A stretch of DNA of 64,000 nt, taken from contig NZ_CP014232.1 of NCBI RefSeq assembly GCF_001553935.1, positions 744,001 through 808,000 on the forward strand. The letters run 5' to 3'. This DNA is from Actinomyces oris. GTDB taxonomy: Bacteria > Actinomycetota > Actinomycetes > Actinomycetales > Actinomycetaceae. The notes under the pieces were generated by a model. It did no database searches and was not told the origin of the DNA. It saw only the letters and a list, made by a program, of their open reading frames with translations. Every line of letters begins with the position of its first letter. The stretch's first letter is position 1. Shown piece by piece: positions 19,480 through 28,246 of the stretch. Both the position numbers and the translations under genes were made by a program.

Positions 19480-20181
19480 TCATTCAGACTCCGACGTCGA
19501 AGCACCGCGGAGCGCCACCATGGTGGAGCGCTGTAGGAGAGCGATGAGGTAGGCCTGGAAAGCCGGCCCGAGAAGAACCATGAACCAGGCGACCGCGGCC
19601 CGCGAGGCCGGCAGGCCCCAGAAGACGCTCGCCGGCGCCGCCACGATCACCAGAGCAATCACCGTGGATCCCAGACGCCCCACCGCGAGACGAAGCGCGT
19701 TGGACAGGTGCCGGCGGACCGGGGCGTCGAAGAAGGCGACCAGTGGCAGCATCCAGGCGAGGATCGCGGCCAGGAGCACTCCCCCGGCCAGCACCAGCCC
19801 GGACAGCGCACCGCTCGCTCCGCCGTTCCACTCCCCCACCGAGGAGTCGGACAGGAGCAGGTACTCCCAGGAGCTCAGCACCACCAGGACGAGCACCGGA
19901 AGCCACCAGGCCAGGGACTGGCGCAGGTTGAGACGGAAGGAGCGCCACCAGGTGCTCATGACCGCCGGCTCGTCGTCGGCCGCCATCTCACCGGCCACGC
20001 GGGCGCAGGCAGTCAGGGAGGCTCCCGCCGTCACCACCGGCAAGCAGCCGGCCAGAGTGAGAACGTTGAGGATGACAACGTCCGCCGCTGCGGACCAGGC
20101 CCGGTAGGCCGGGCTGTCGGGGCCGGGGAACAGCGCCACGAGAGCTCCTTCATGCGGACTCGGAAAGTAACAGGTGGACAT
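19480..20181 (-). CDS. DUF624 (YesL-like) membrane protein
   Basis: 233 residues. Several membrane segments; the N-terminal pattern ADVVILNVLTLAGCLPVVTAGASLTA and the STWWRSFRLNLRQSLAWW block are typical of DUF624/YesL. These genes accompany family-1 sugar ABC transporters, as here; the molecular role is unknown. ATG 20181 starts the family-like region; a longer open frame reaches 20643 but overlaps the permease gene and shows no similarity. It lies 70 bp after the permease on the same strand, probably the last gene of the transporter operon. Confidence 0.82.
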   Translation of the reverse strand: MSTCYFPSPHEGALVALFPGPDSPAYRAWSAAADVVILNVLTLAGCLPVVTAGASLTACARVAGEMAADDEPAVMSTWWRSFRLNLRQSLAWWLPVLVLVVLSSWEYLLLSDSSVGEWNGGASGALSGLVLAGGVLLAAILAWMLPLVAFFDAPVRRHLSNALRLAVGRLGSTVIALVIVAAPASVFWGLPASRAAVAWFMVLLGPAFQAYLIALLQRSTMVALRGASTSESE

Positions 20182-20251
20182 GATACGGGCGGCTCCCAAG
20201 GCCGGCAGTGGGTCCTTGAGAACCGCCCGTGTCAGAACAGGGGTGAGGGGA

Positions 20252-21148
20252 TCAGCCCTTGACCGCCCCCGCGGCCACACCCTCGATGATGTGCTTCTGA
20301 CCGAAGAGGTAGAAGGCGACGATCGGGACGATGGCGAAGACGAGCATGGCCATCTGGGCGCCCATGTCTCGGTTGCCGTTGGAGCCGACAAGGGACTGGA
20401 TGACGATCGGGACCGTCTTGTAGCGCTCGTCCTGGCCGATGACGAGGTTGGGCAGGAGGAAGTCGTTCCACACCCACATGGCGTTGAGGATCGCCACCGT
20501 GACCGCTGTCGGCTTGAGCAGCGGCATGACCACCTTGAAGTAGGTCTGCAGCGGGGAGCAGCCGTCCATGTAGGCGGCCTCCTCGATCTCCATGGGGATC
20601 GACTTGATGAAGCCGGCGAACAGGAACACCGACAGCCCCCCACCGAAACCGAGGTAGAGGACGATCATGCCCCAGGGCGTGGCCAGGCCGAGCAGGTCAG
20701 CCACCTTGACGGTGGGGAACATGACCATCTGGAAGGGAGCGATCATGGAGAAGGCGAAGGCGTAGTAGATCATGGAGGTCCACCACGTCTTGATGCGGGT
20801 GATGTAGTAGGCGGTCATTGCCGTGAGGAACACGATGACGGCGACGGAGCCCACGGTGATGAACAGCGACCAGCCCATGGCGCTGGCGAAGCCCGACAGG
20901 GCCAGGCCGGTGGCGTAGTTGTCCAGGCCGGCGAAGGTCTTCGCCGTCGGCAGGGCGAAGGGGCTGTCGGAGATGTAGAACTTGCCCTTGAAGGAGTTGA
21001 TGACGATGAAGGCCAGCGGAATGACCCACACGAAGGCCAGGACGGCCAGCAGCCCCACGAGCGTCTTCTGCCCCGTCGTCTGCGGAGCGACCTTCTGACC
21101 GGCAGGGGCGGCGGAAGCGGGGGACTGAGTCTTGACGGCGGTGCTCAC
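20252..21148 (-). CDS. sugar ABC transporter permease (MalG type)
   Basis: 298 residues, six membrane segments. The EAA loop EEAAYMDGCSPLQTYFKVVM, which contacts the ATPase, lies at about two thirds of the length. Residues 1-25 are a Pro/Ala/Thr tail. Works with the MalF-type partner to import a sugar or oligosaccharide; the substrate cannot be told from sequence. GTG start overlaps the upstream permease stop (GTGA), so the two are coupled. No ATPase gene is nearby, so a shared MsmK/UgpC-type ATPase encoded elsewhere is expected. Confidence 0.92.
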   Translation of the reverse strand: MSTAVKTQSPASAAPAGQKVAPQTTGQKTLVGLLAVLAFVWVIPLAFIVINSFKGKFYISDSPFALPTAKTFAGLDNYATGLALSGFASAMGWSLFITVGSVAVIVFLTAMTAYYITRIKTWWTSMIYYAFAFSMIAPFQMVMFPTVKVADLLGLATPWGMIVLYLGFGGGLSVFLFAGFIKSIPMEIEEAAYMDGCSPLQTYFKVVMPLLKPTAVTVAILNAMWVWNDFLLPNLVIGQDERYKTVPIVIQSLVGSNGNRDMGAQMAMLVFAIVPIVAFYLFGQKHIIEGVAAGAVKG

Positions 21149-21990
21149 GCGTCGACCTCCTTGGAACGAGTGGCGCTCAGCTGGATGAGCGCGATGGCGG
21201 CGACGATGAGGAAGAAGATGACGGCCTCGGCCTGGGCGACGCCCTCCTGGCCGATCTTCTTGTACATGGTGTTGACGATGCTGAGCGCGGCCATCTGAGT
21301 CTGCTTAGCAGGCGCACCGTTGGTCAGGGCGAGGTTCTGGTCGTACATCTTGAAGGTGTTGGCCAGAGTGAGGAACAAGCAGATGGTGATCGAGGGCATG
21401 ATCATCGGCAGCGTCACGTTGCGCAGCGTCTGCCACCTACCGGCGCCGTCGATCTGCGAGGCCTCGATGAGCTCGGGCGGCACGTTCTGCAGACCGGCGA
21501 TGTAGATGACCATCATGTAGCCCATGAGCTGCCAGTTGACGAGCATGACCAGTCCGGCCAGCCCCAGTCGCCAGTCGTTGACGATCGTCTGGCCCCAGCG
21601 CTGAAGAATCGCGTTGAGCATCACCTGCCAGGTGTATCCCAGGACGATGCCGCCGATGAGGTTGGGCATGAAGAACACGGCACGGAAGAAGTTGGTGCCG
21701 CGCAGCTTGCGGGTCAGGAAGTAGGCCAGGGCGAAGGCCCCCAGGTTCACCGTGATGATCGAGATGATCGAGACAACGGCAGTGAAAACGAGCGCCTGCG
21801 GGAAGTCGCTGCGCTCCCCCAGTGCCCTGGCGTAGTTGTCAGTGCCCACGAACCGCGCATTGGTGAGGGTGCTGAACTTGGTGAAGGAGAGATAGAGCCC
21901 CATGAAGAAGGGGACGATGAACGCGATCATGAAGGCCAACAGGGTTGGCCCTGCAAAAACTGGGAAGAACTTTTTCAGTGCCTTGGTCAT
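21145..21990 (-). CDS. sugar ABC transporter permease (MalF type)
   Basis: 281 residues with six membrane segments. EAA loop PPELIEASQIDGAGRWQTLR near residues 180-200. The ATG at 21990 (MTKALKKFFPVFAGP) fits the family N-terminus; an open frame runs further upstream through the intergenic hairpin and is not coding. Forms a heterodimer with the MalG-type subunit downstream. Confidence 0.93.
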   Translation of the reverse strand: MTKALKKFFPVFAGPTLLAFMIAFIVPFFMGLYLSFTKFSTLTNARFVGTDNYARALGERSDFPQALVFTAVVSIISIITVNLGAFALAYFLTRKLRGTNFFRAVFFMPNLIGGIVLGYTWQVMLNAILQRWGQTIVNDWRLGLAGLVMLVNWQLMGYMMVIYIAGLQNVPPELIEASQIDGAGRWQTLRNVTLPMIMPSITICLFLTLANTFKMYDQNLALTNGAPAKQTQMAALSIVNTMYKKIGQEGVAQAEAVIFFLIVAAIALIQLSATRSKEVDA

Positions 21991-22042
21991 ATCTGCCTCG
22001 AGGTGCGACCGGCACCCGCCGGAGTGGCCGGGTACCAGAGAG

Positions 22043-22101
22043 CTCCCACCGGGGCGGCAGCGCGCGAGACGAACGGCTCGAACGTGCCGCCCCGGCGGGA
22101 G
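22043..22101 (-). terminator. intra-operon hairpin between binding protein and permeases
   Basis: 17-base arms with one mismatch (CTCCCACCGGGGCGGCA against its complement) and a 25-base loop, in the 191 bp gap after the binding-protein gene. Such hairpins usually stabilise the upstream message or partly stop transcription, so the binding protein is made in excess. Confidence 0.65.
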
Positions 22102-22181
22102 AGGGGATGGGGAGATGAGTCGCCGTCGCAAGACCCGCTGGAGCAGTGCCCTCAGCGGTGGGCTCGAGCGACTCCTGGATG

Positions 22182-23525
22182 TCAGCCCTCCTTGGAGGCC
22201 TTCTTCTCGGAGGCCCAGGTGGTCACGAAGAAGTCCTTGACCTTCGCCCAGTCCTCGCTGCCGGAGGCGTACTGCGCCAGGTGCTGGCCGAGCTGGTCCT
22301 TGAAGTCCTGGCTCGGGAAGGTCGGGAAGACCCACTTGACGGGTGTGAGGTCCTTGTTGTTGATGGCCGCGGAGACCTCCTTGCCCAGCGGGTCAGAGGG
22401 GGCCAGCTCGGCGTATGCCTTGTAGGGCGCGATGATGCTGAGCTTCTCGGCGGCCATCTTGGAGCCCTCGGCGTCGGTGAACAGCCAGGTGAGGAAGTCC
22501 TTGGTGGCCTTCTGGTCGCCCTCGGCGGCCTGGGAGTTGATCGTCAGGTAGTTCTCGGTGCCGATGGCGATGTTGGACTTGTCCTCGCCGGAGACGCCGA
22601 CGTAGATCGGCATGAAGTGGACGTCCTCGGCCTTGACCGTGTTGCCCGAGACCTCGGAGATCTGCGACCAGCCCCAGTTGCCGTTCTGAACCATGGCGGC
22701 CTTGCCCAGGGCGAAGTCGGCCATGGAGTCGGTGACCGTCTTGGCGCTGGCCTCGGTGGGCTTGATCGTGGAGTTGTTGAGGTAGAGGTCGAAGATCTTC
22801 TTGTAGTTCTCCGAGTAGGTCAGCTTGACCTCGTCAAGGTCGTCGACCTTGGCGTCGCGGTACTCGTAGTAGACGGGGTAGTTGGCCAGGTGGGTCTGCC
22901 AGCGCCAGTCCTCACCGGGGGACAGCGAGGTCGCGGCGAAGACGCCCTCGATACCGAGGTCGGCCTTCTTGGACTGCATGTCCTCGACGACCTCCTTGAG
23001 CTTGTCGAAGCCCTTGATCTCCTCGACGGAGGTGGCCTTGGCGCCCTCCATGCCGAAGTACTTCTTGAGGATGGCGGCGTTGTAGATGATGCCGTAGCCC
23101 TCGATGGCCAGCGGGACGCCCACGACCTTGCCCTCGTCGCCCTTGAGGGCCATGGACTCATCCGTCAGCTGCTTGGTGAAGTCGGCGTCGGACAGGTCGG
23201 AGGCGTAGTCCTTCCAGTTGCCGTAGCCCACGGGGCCGTTGAGGTTGAACAGCGTGGGCGGGTTGGACTTGGCGACCTCGGACTTCAGGGTCTGCTCGTA
23301 GGTGCCCGAAGCAGCGGTGACGACCTTGACGTTCACACCGGTCTTCTTGGTGTAGGCGGCCGCGATGTCCTTGAAGGCCTGCTCCGACTCGGGCTTGAAG
23401 TTGAGGAAGTAGACGCCTCCGGCGCCGTCGGAACCGGACGAGCCCTTCGAGCAGGCCGCCAGGGTCGCGGCGACGGCGATCGCAGCAGTTCCACCGAGCA
23501 TGGAGCGGCGGGAGATGAGTCGCAT
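22182..23525 (-). CDS. sugar ABC transporter substrate-binding lipoprotein
   Basis: 447 residues, family 1 extracellular solute-binding protein. Signal peptide with a twin-arginine-like start (RLISRRSMLGGTAAIA) and lipobox LAAC (~Cys25). Later SEQAFKDIAAAYTKKTGVNVKV and GYGIIYNAAILKKYFG are typical of carbohydrate-binding members. First gene of the operon (binding protein - permease - permease - DUF624). AAAGGAGGACCCC precedes the ATG. Substrate unknown. Confidence 0.93.
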   Translation of the reverse strand: MRLISRRSMLGGTAAIAVAATLAACSKGSSGSDGAGGVYFLNFKPESEQAFKDIAAAYTKKTGVNVKVVTAASGTYEQTLKSEVAKSNPPTLFNLNGPVGYGNWKDYASDLSDADFTKQLTDESMALKGDEGKVVGVPLAIEGYGIIYNAAILKKYFGMEGAKATSVEEIKGFDKLKEVVEDMQSKKADLGIEGVFAATSLSPGEDWRWQTHLANYPVYYEYRDAKVDDLDEVKLTYSENYKKIFDLYLNNSTIKPTEASAKTVTDSMADFALGKAAMVQNGNWGWSQISEVSGNTVKAEDVHFMPIYVGVSGEDKSNIAIGTENYLTINSQAAEGDQKATKDFLTWLFTDAEGSKMAAEKLSIIAPYKAYAELAPSDPLGKEVSAAINNKDLTPVKWVFPTFPSQDFKDQLGQHLAQYASGSEDWAKVKDFFVTTWASEKKASKEG

Positions 23526-23657
23526 TGGGGTCCTCCTTTGGACGCATGGGACAGGCGCGGACAGAGGCGTCCGCGAGGTGCGACTGCCGTATCACCGGCG
23601 GCGGGCCCGTCGGCTTCACGGCGACGACCCATCATGGCACATTTCCGCCCACATTGC

Positions 23658-23670
23658 TGCAAGGTTTGCA
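23658..23670. promoter_or_regulatory. candidate LacI-type operator of the sugar transporter
   Basis: Perfect palindrome TGCAA-GGT-TTGCA, 133 bases before the start of the binding-protein gene. The size and symmetry suit a LacI-family sugar regulator. No regulator gene is adjacent, so this is a guess from sequence shape. Confidence 0.3.
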
Positions 23671-23848
23671 ATCAGTGTCCTGGGTCTCAGGTTGGGATCC
23701 TTTGCGTGGCACCCGGTTTTCCTTGGCAGACCACACATTTCACCCCTCACTGCGATAGGCGCTTCCTTCACCGACACCCTCTGCAACTATGCAACGATCG
23801 GTCAGTTCGTCGTCGAGAATCTTCCCACCACCCCCTGCGCGAGCACGA

Positions 23849-23883
23849 CGTGGCCCCGGCACCACAGGGGTGCCGGGGCCACG
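23849..23883 (-). terminator. terminator of fba
   Basis: Perfect 15 bp stem CGTGGCCCCGGCACC / GGTGCCGGGGCCACG with a five-base loop, 43 bases after the fba stop on the minus strand. Confidence 0.85.
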
Positions 23884-23925
23884 CGCAGCGATCAGTCGCC
23901 ACTCACCCCCGTACGGGGTGCGGAC

Positions 23926-24975
23926 TCACTTGCGGGCGGAGCCGACGGAGCCGAGACGCTCGCAGGCCTCGACGACGCGAGCGGCCATGCCCTCCTCAGC
24001 GGCCTTGCCCCAGGCGCGCGGGTCGTACTGCTTCTTGTTGCCGACCTCGCCGTCGATCTTGAGGACACCCTCGTAGTTGGTGTACATCCAGCCGGCGACC
24101 GGACGGGTGTAGGCGTACTGGGTGTCGGTGTCGACGTTCATCTTGATGACGCCGTTGCGCACCGCGGTGGCGATCTCCTCGTCGGTGGAGCCGGAGCCGC
24201 CGTGCATGACCAGGTCGAAGGGCGAGCTCTTGTCGCCGACCTTGGAGGACAGGCGGTCGCCGAGGCGCTTGGCCACGTCCTCCTGGATCTCGCCGAGGAT
24301 CTCCGGGCGGAGCTTGACGTGGCCGGGCTTGTAGGAGCCGTGCACGTTGCCGAAGGTCAGAGCGGTGATGTAGCGGCCGTTCTCACCCAGGCCGAGGGCC
24401 TCGATGGCCTTCCAGGCGTCGTCGGCGGTGGTGTAGAGGTTGGCGTTCTCCTCACCCTTGATGCCGTCTTCCTCGCCACCCACGGCACCGATCTCGATCT
24501 CGAGGACGACGTTAGCGGCCTTGGCGCGTTTGAGCATGTCGACGGCGATCTCGATGTTGTCGTCGAGGGCCTCGGCGGAGCCGTCCCACATGTGGGAGTT
24601 GAACATCGGCAGCTCACCGTTCTTGACCTGCTCGGCCTCGATCTCCATGAGCGGGTGGATCCAGTCGGCCAGGAGCTTCTTGGGGCAGTGGTCGGTGTGC
24701 AGACCAATGGTGACGGGGTAGAGGTCACCCACGGCGCGGGCGTAGGCGGTGAAGGCGATCGAGCCCTTGACGCGGTCGAGGCGCGAGGAACCGGACCAGT
24801 AGGCGGCACCACCGTTGGAGATCTGGACGATGCCGTCGGACTCGGCGTCGGCGAAGCCCTTGAGGGCGGCGGACAGAGTCTGGGACGAGGTGACGTTGAT
24901 CGCGGGGATGGCGTACTTGCCGGCCTTCGCGCGGTCAAGCATGTCGGCGTAGGACTCCGGGGTTGCAATGGCCAC
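23926..24975 (-). CDS. fba: fructose-bisphosphate aldolase, class II
   Basis: 349 residues. Cleaves fructose-1,6-bisphosphate to DHAP and glyceraldehyde-3-phosphate with a zinc ion. Zinc and active-site motifs: HTDHCPKKLLADW (His93, His96), FGNVHGSYKPG, MHGGSGST and NVDTDTQYAY. GTG start at 24975 with TCAGGAGGC upstream; a longer frame exists but overlaps non-conserved sequence. Single gene with its own terminator. Confidence 0.97.
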   Translation of the reverse strand: MAIATPESYADMLDRAKAGKYAIPAINVTSSQTLSAALKGFADAESDGIVQISNGGAAYWSGSSRLDRVKGSIAFTAYARAVGDLYPVTIGLHTDHCPKKLLADWIHPLMEIEAEQVKNGELPMFNSHMWDGSAEALDDNIEIAVDMLKRAKAANVVLEIEIGAVGGEEDGIKGEENANLYTTADDAWKAIEALGLGENGRYITALTFGNVHGSYKPGHVKLRPEILGEIQEDVAKRLGDRLSSKVGDKSSPFDLVMHGGSGSTDEEIATAVRNGVIKMNVDTDTQYAYTRPVAGWMYTNYEGVLKIDGEVGNKKQYDPRAWGKAAEEGMAARVVEACERLGSVGSARK

Positions 24976-25191
24976 TGGGTGCCTCCTGATGTCTGTATGA
25001 GTCAGTGGTGCGGGGCCGATTGTTCCACGAATTCGAGGCCAGGTGAACCGGATCATGGTCCCAGGTCAGGCGCCGGTCAGGCAGCAGTCCGGCAGCAGTC
25101 CGACAGCATGACCTCTGTTCAGGGCCGGTTTGGCGCCGCCTCCCCGCCGCCCACGGGGCGGGCCGACGCAGCGGACCGCGACGGCCCCGGG

Positions 25192-25947
25192 TCAGTCGGG
25201 CGCCGGCCCCGCGTGCTGGAGGATCCAGGAGTGCATCGCCACGGCCGCAGCGGCCGCCACGTTGATGGAGCGGGTGGAGCCGTACTGACCGATGCGCAGC
25301 AGCCGGGAGCAGCCGGCGCTCAGCTCGGGGCTGATGCCCTCCCCCTCGGAGCCGAAGACCATGAGGCAGCGCTCGGGCAGGTCGGCGGCCTCCAGGGGCT
25401 GGGCCCCGGGGCCGTTGTCGATGCCGATGACCTCGTAGCCCTCGGCCCGCGCCCAGGCGAGCAGCTCGCCGGGCTCGGGGTGGTGGCGCACGTCCAGATA
25501 GCGGTTGGTGACCATGGCGCCGCGCTTGTTCCAGCGGCGTCGGCCGATGATGTGGACGCCGGCCACGTTGAAGGCGTTGGCACTGCGCACGATGGAGCCG
25601 ATGTTGAGGTCCTGGCTGACATTCTCGATGGCGATGTGCAGCCGGTGGGCCCGGGCGGCCAGGTCGGCACGGATGGCCGCGACGGTCCAGTAGCGGTAGC
25701 GGTCGACGACATTGCGCCGGTCGCCTGTGGCGAGCAGCTCGCGGTCGTAGCAGGGGTCGGTGGGCCACGCCTCGGGGCCGCCGGGCCAGGGGCCGACGCC
25801 CACCTGACGGACATCGGCCGGCCGGTCCTCCTCCGGGCCCGCCACAGAATCTGCTGAGGGCGCCGCGGGCAGGTGCTCCCCCTCAGGCAGATCGGCGGGA
25901 GCCTCGGGGGCCGCCCCAACCGTCTGCGGGCGTCGTCGGGTGCTCAC
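25192..25947 (-). CDS. SpoU/TrmH-family RNA 2'-O-methyltransferase
   Basis: 251 residues. The C-terminal ~150 residues hold the three SPOUT motifs: NIGSIVRSANAFNVAGVHII, VFGSEGEGIS and STRSINVAAAAAVAM, which build the knotted SAM site. The N-terminal ~55 residues are Ala/Pro-rich and variable. Likely methylates a ribose in tRNA or rRNA; the exact nucleotide is not predictable. Start overlaps the pyrE stop by four bases, so it is cotranscribed with pyrE. Confidence 0.9.
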   Translation of the reverse strand: MSTRRRPQTVGAAPEAPADLPEGEHLPAAPSADSVAGPEEDRPADVRQVGVGPWPGGPEAWPTDPCYDRELLATGDRRNVVDRYRYWTVAAIRADLAARAHRLHIAIENVSQDLNIGSIVRSANAFNVAGVHIIGRRRWNKRGAMVTNRYLDVRHHPEPGELLAWARAEGYEVIGIDNGPGAQPLEAADLPERCLMVFGSEGEGISPELSAGCSRLLRIGQYGSTRSINVAAAAAVAMHSWILQHAGPAPD

Positions 25948-26513
25948 TCCAGGCCGAGGTCGGCCAGACCGAGCGCTGCGTAGTAGGGCAGGCCGGCGGC
26001 CTCGATACGCTCGCGCGCGCCGGTGGCCCGGTCGACGATGACGGCCACGGCCCGCACGTCAGCACCCGCCTCGCGCAGGGCCTCGACGGCCTCCAGGGGT
26101 GAGCCGCCGGTGGTGGAGGTGTCCTCCAGGACCACCACGGAGCGCCCGACGACGTCGGGTCCCTCGATGCGCCGGCGCATGCCGTGGTCCTTGGCGGCCT
26201 TGCGCACGACGAAGGCGTCCAGGTCCAGGCCACGCGAGGCCGCGGCGTGCAGCATGGCGGCGGCCACGGGGTCGGCCCCCATGGTCAGGCCGCCGACGGC
26301 GTCGATCTCGTCGGTGCCCAGGCCCACCTCCTCGAGCATGTCGAGCATGACGTGGCCGATGAGGGGGGCGGCCTCGTGGTGGAGGGTGGCGCGGCGCATG
26401 TCCACGTAGAAGTCGGACTCGAGGCCGGAGGCGAGGGTGACCTTGCCACGGACGACGGACAGCTCGTTGACGAGCTCGGCCAGGCGGGTGATGTGGGAGT
26501 CGTTGGTGCTCAC
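25944..26513 (-). CDS. pyrE: orotate phosphoribosyltransferase
   Basis: 189 residues. Transfers phosphoribose from PRPP to orotate in pyrimidine synthesis. The PRPP-binding motif VVVLEDTSTTGGSPLEAV is at ~127-144, and FYVDMRRATLHHEAAPLIG near the N-terminus. GTG start at 26513; a TACCAT box ends seven bases upstream (26521-26526) and no ribosome site is visible, so it is probably leaderless. Confidence 0.95.
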   Translation of the reverse strand: MSTNDSHITRLAELVNELSVVRGKVTLASGLESDFYVDMRRATLHHEAAPLIGHVMLDMLEEVGLGTDEIDAVGGLTMGADPVAAAMLHAAASRGLDLDAFVVRKAAKDHGMRRRIEGPDVVGRSVVVLEDTSTTGGSPLEAVEALREAGADVRAVAVIVDRATGARERIEAAGLPYYAALGLADLGLE

Positions 26514-26520
26514 GGCTCCG

Positions 26521-26526
26521 ATGGTA
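26521..26526 (-). promoter_or_regulatory. -10 box, leaderless promoter of pyrE
   Basis: TACCAT on the minus strand with seven bases to the GTG start. Confidence 0.45.
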
Positions 26527-26570
26527 GTGGGACTCGGGGGCTGCGCGCCGGGTAGACACCCACTGCGGAC

Positions 26571-26614
26571 AGGAGCCCGCCCTCGTCCGCGCGGTGCGGA
26601 CGGGGCGGGCTCCT
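26571..26614 (-). terminator. terminator of tpx
   Basis: Stem of about 19 bp with one bulged base (AGGAGCCCGCCC...) and a short loop, 23 bases after the tpx stop. Confidence 0.75.
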
Positions 26615-26636
26615 GGCGGCTCAGCGGAAGGAGGAG

Positions 26637-27134
26637 TCAGGACAGGGCGGCCACGGCGGCGTCGTAGTCGGGCTCCTGGCCGACTTCGGGGACCTGCTCG
26701 GTGTAGATGACCTTGCCGGACTCGTCGAGGACCACGACAGCGCGCGACAGCAGGCCGGCCAGCGGGCCGTCGGCCAGGGTCACGCCGTAGTCGGCGCCGA
26801 AGGTGGAGCGGAAGGTCGAGCCGGTGACCACGTTGGTGAGGCCCTCGGCGCCGCAGAAGCGGGCGCCGGCGAAGGGCAGGTCGGCGGAGACGCAGACCAC
26901 GGTCGTGTTGTCCAGCTCGGAGGCCAGCTTGTTGAACTGGCGCACGGAGGCGGCGCACACCCCGGTGTCCACCGAGGGGAAGATGTTGAGGACCACGCGG
27001 CGGCCGGCCAGGGACTGGCTGGTGACCGGGGCGAGGTCGGCGCCCACGAGGTCGAAGGCGGGCGCGGCCGAGCCCACAGCGGGCAGCTCGCCGACGGTGC
27101 TGACGGGGTCTCCGTGGAAGGTAATGGAAGCCAT
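26637..27134 (-). CDS. tpx: thiol peroxidase (Tpx-type peroxiredoxin)
   Basis: 165 residues, the standard Tpx length. Reduces hydrogen and alkyl peroxides with thioredoxin. Peroxidatic Cys60 lies in FPSVDTGVC and resolving Cys94 in PFAGARFC, the atypical 2-Cys spacing of Tpx. ATG at 27134 is chosen over an upstream in-frame codon because [11 protein letters not shown] is the family start. Single transcription unit. Confidence 0.96.
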   Translation of the reverse strand: MASITFHGDPVSTVGELPAVGSAAPAFDLVGADLAPVTSQSLAGRRVVLNIFPSVDTGVCAASVRQFNKLASELDNTTVVCVSADLPFAGARFCGAEGLTNVVTGSTFRSTFGADYGVTLADGPLAGLLSRAVVVLDESGKVIYTEQVPEVGQEPDYDAAVAALS

Positions 27135-27238
27135 GGTGTGATCGTTGCAGGTCACGGCGCCCCTGGCCAGCGGGAGCGCTCAGCCCTGGGCGATTCCGCG
27201 ACGGGATCGGACCGCGAGCTGGCGCACGCGCCCGGATC

Positions 27239-27379
27239 TGTCACGATTGGCGACTTTTAGGGAGCAGTATCGGCCAATATCAGCCAGCATCCTCCAACCT
27301 CGCCGCATCTGCGCTGGTCAGCGCCTTGGGAAGGTCGGCAGCAACGGCGATCGCTCCCGAATAGTCGCCATCTGTGACA
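27239..27379. repeat. imperfect inverted repeat in the tpx-SDR gap
   Basis: 27-base arms (27239-27265 and 27353-27379) matching at 22 positions: TGTCACGATTGGCGACT... against GTGTCACAGATGGCGACT... read in reverse. The interior is ~87 bp with no ORF. Could be a MITE-like relic or a paired operator site. Confidence 0.55.
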
Positions 27380-27408
27380 CTTTGCGCCGCCAGCGAGCCC
27401 CGACGGCC

Positions 27409-28182
27409 TCAGTCGCGCCCCTGGCCGGAGCGTTCCGGCCCGACCGCCCGGCGCACGAACCAGCGGGGCGCCAGCCGCAGCACGGCATTGGCACTGCGGT
27501 AGCGCAGGCTCGGGGTGCAGATGACCTGGCCGCGCCGCACCGCCGCCAGGCCGTCAAGGGCCACTCGCTCGGCGTCCAGCCACAGCGGCGCCTTCCACTG
27601 GGTCTCGTCGATGCCGGCCGCGGCGTGGAAGCCGGTGTGCACCAGCCCCGGGCACAGCGCCGTGGCGGTCACCCCGGTGCCGGCGAGCTCGCTGGCCAGC
27701 CCCTCGGTGAAGCGCAGCACCCAGGCCTTGTGGGCGGCGTAGGTACCCATGGCGGTGTGCGCGGTCATGGAGGAGACGTTGAGAATGGCGCCGCGGCCGC
27801 GCTCCACCATGGCGCCGGCCGCCGCGTGGGAGGCCACCATGACGGCACGGACCATGACGTTGAGGGCATCCTCCTCACGGGCCAGGTCTCCCCCGACGAA
27901 GCGCTGCCCCAGCCCGAAGCCGGCGTTGTTAACCAGGAGCCCGACAGGCTTGCTCTTCTCCCGCAGGCGCTCGGCAACGCGCTCGAGCTCATCACGCTTG
28001 GATAGGTCGGCCTGCAGAGTCTCCACCTGGATGCCTGCGAACTGGCGCATCTCCTCGGCCACCTGCCGCAGCCGCTCGGGGGTGCGCGCCACGAGGACGA
28101 GGTCATGACGGGCCTGGGCGAGCTGCCAGGCGATCTCCAGGCCGAGGCCGCTTGTGGCCCCGGTGACAAGTGCTGTTCCCAT
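27409..28182 (-). CDS. short-chain dehydrogenase/reductase
   Basis: 257 residues. Rossmann fold with the classical SDR motif TGATSGLG (residues 8-15), LVNNAGFG, a catalytic Ser in LNVSSM and the active-site YxxxK variant replaced by YAAHKAW (Tyr and Lys present). Substrate unknown; the pattern matches the DltE/YqjQ-like group. It starts from a leaderless promoter mirrored by that of xthA. Confidence 0.9.
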   Translation of the reverse strand: MGTALVTGATSGLGLEIAWQLAQARHDLVLVARTPERLRQVAEEMRQFAGIQVETLQADLSKRDELERVAERLREKSKPVGLLVNNAGFGLGQRFVGGDLAREEDALNVMVRAVMVASHAAAGAMVERGRGAILNVSSMTAHTAMGTYAAHKAWVLRFTEGLASELAGTGVTATALCPGLVHTGFHAAAGIDETQWKAPLWLDAERVALDGLAAVRRGQVICTPSLRYRSANAVLRLAPRWFVRRAVGPERSGQGRD

Positions 28183-28188
28183 GGCGGC

Positions 28189-28194
28189 AGACTA
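28189..28194 (-). promoter_or_regulatory. -10 box, leaderless promoter of the SDR gene
   Basis: TAGTCT on the minus strand, six bases before the ATG at 28182. Confidence 0.6.
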
Positions 28195-28234
28195 GGAGCG
28201 ATTGGTGAGTGCTTGATGGGAATCGGGCACCGGC

Positions 28235-28240
28235 TAGTCT
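28235..28240 (+). promoter_or_regulatory. -10 box, leaderless promoter of xthA
   Basis: TAGTCT, six bases before the ATG at 28247. Together with the SDR box it forms an inverted CTAGTCTGCYGCCATG pair. Confidence 0.62.
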
Positions 28241-28246
28241 GCTGCC

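Larger units (their letters stand above)
23526..23925. other. intergenic region between fba and the sugar transporter operon
   Basis: 400 bp without a gene. It holds the fba terminator on the right side (23849-23883), a TGCAA-N3-TTGCA palindrome (23658-23670), a second TTGCA direct-repeat site near 23782-23795 (minus strand) and presumably the leftward promoter of the transporter operon. Confidence 0.55.

Noticed and set aside
22146..24062. 638-residue open frame on the + strand
   Set aside because: Shadow of the binding-protein gene; no recognisable domain and no ribosome site.
23500..25857. 785-residue open frame on the + strand
   Set aside because: Antisense to fba and the SpoU gene; shadow composition.
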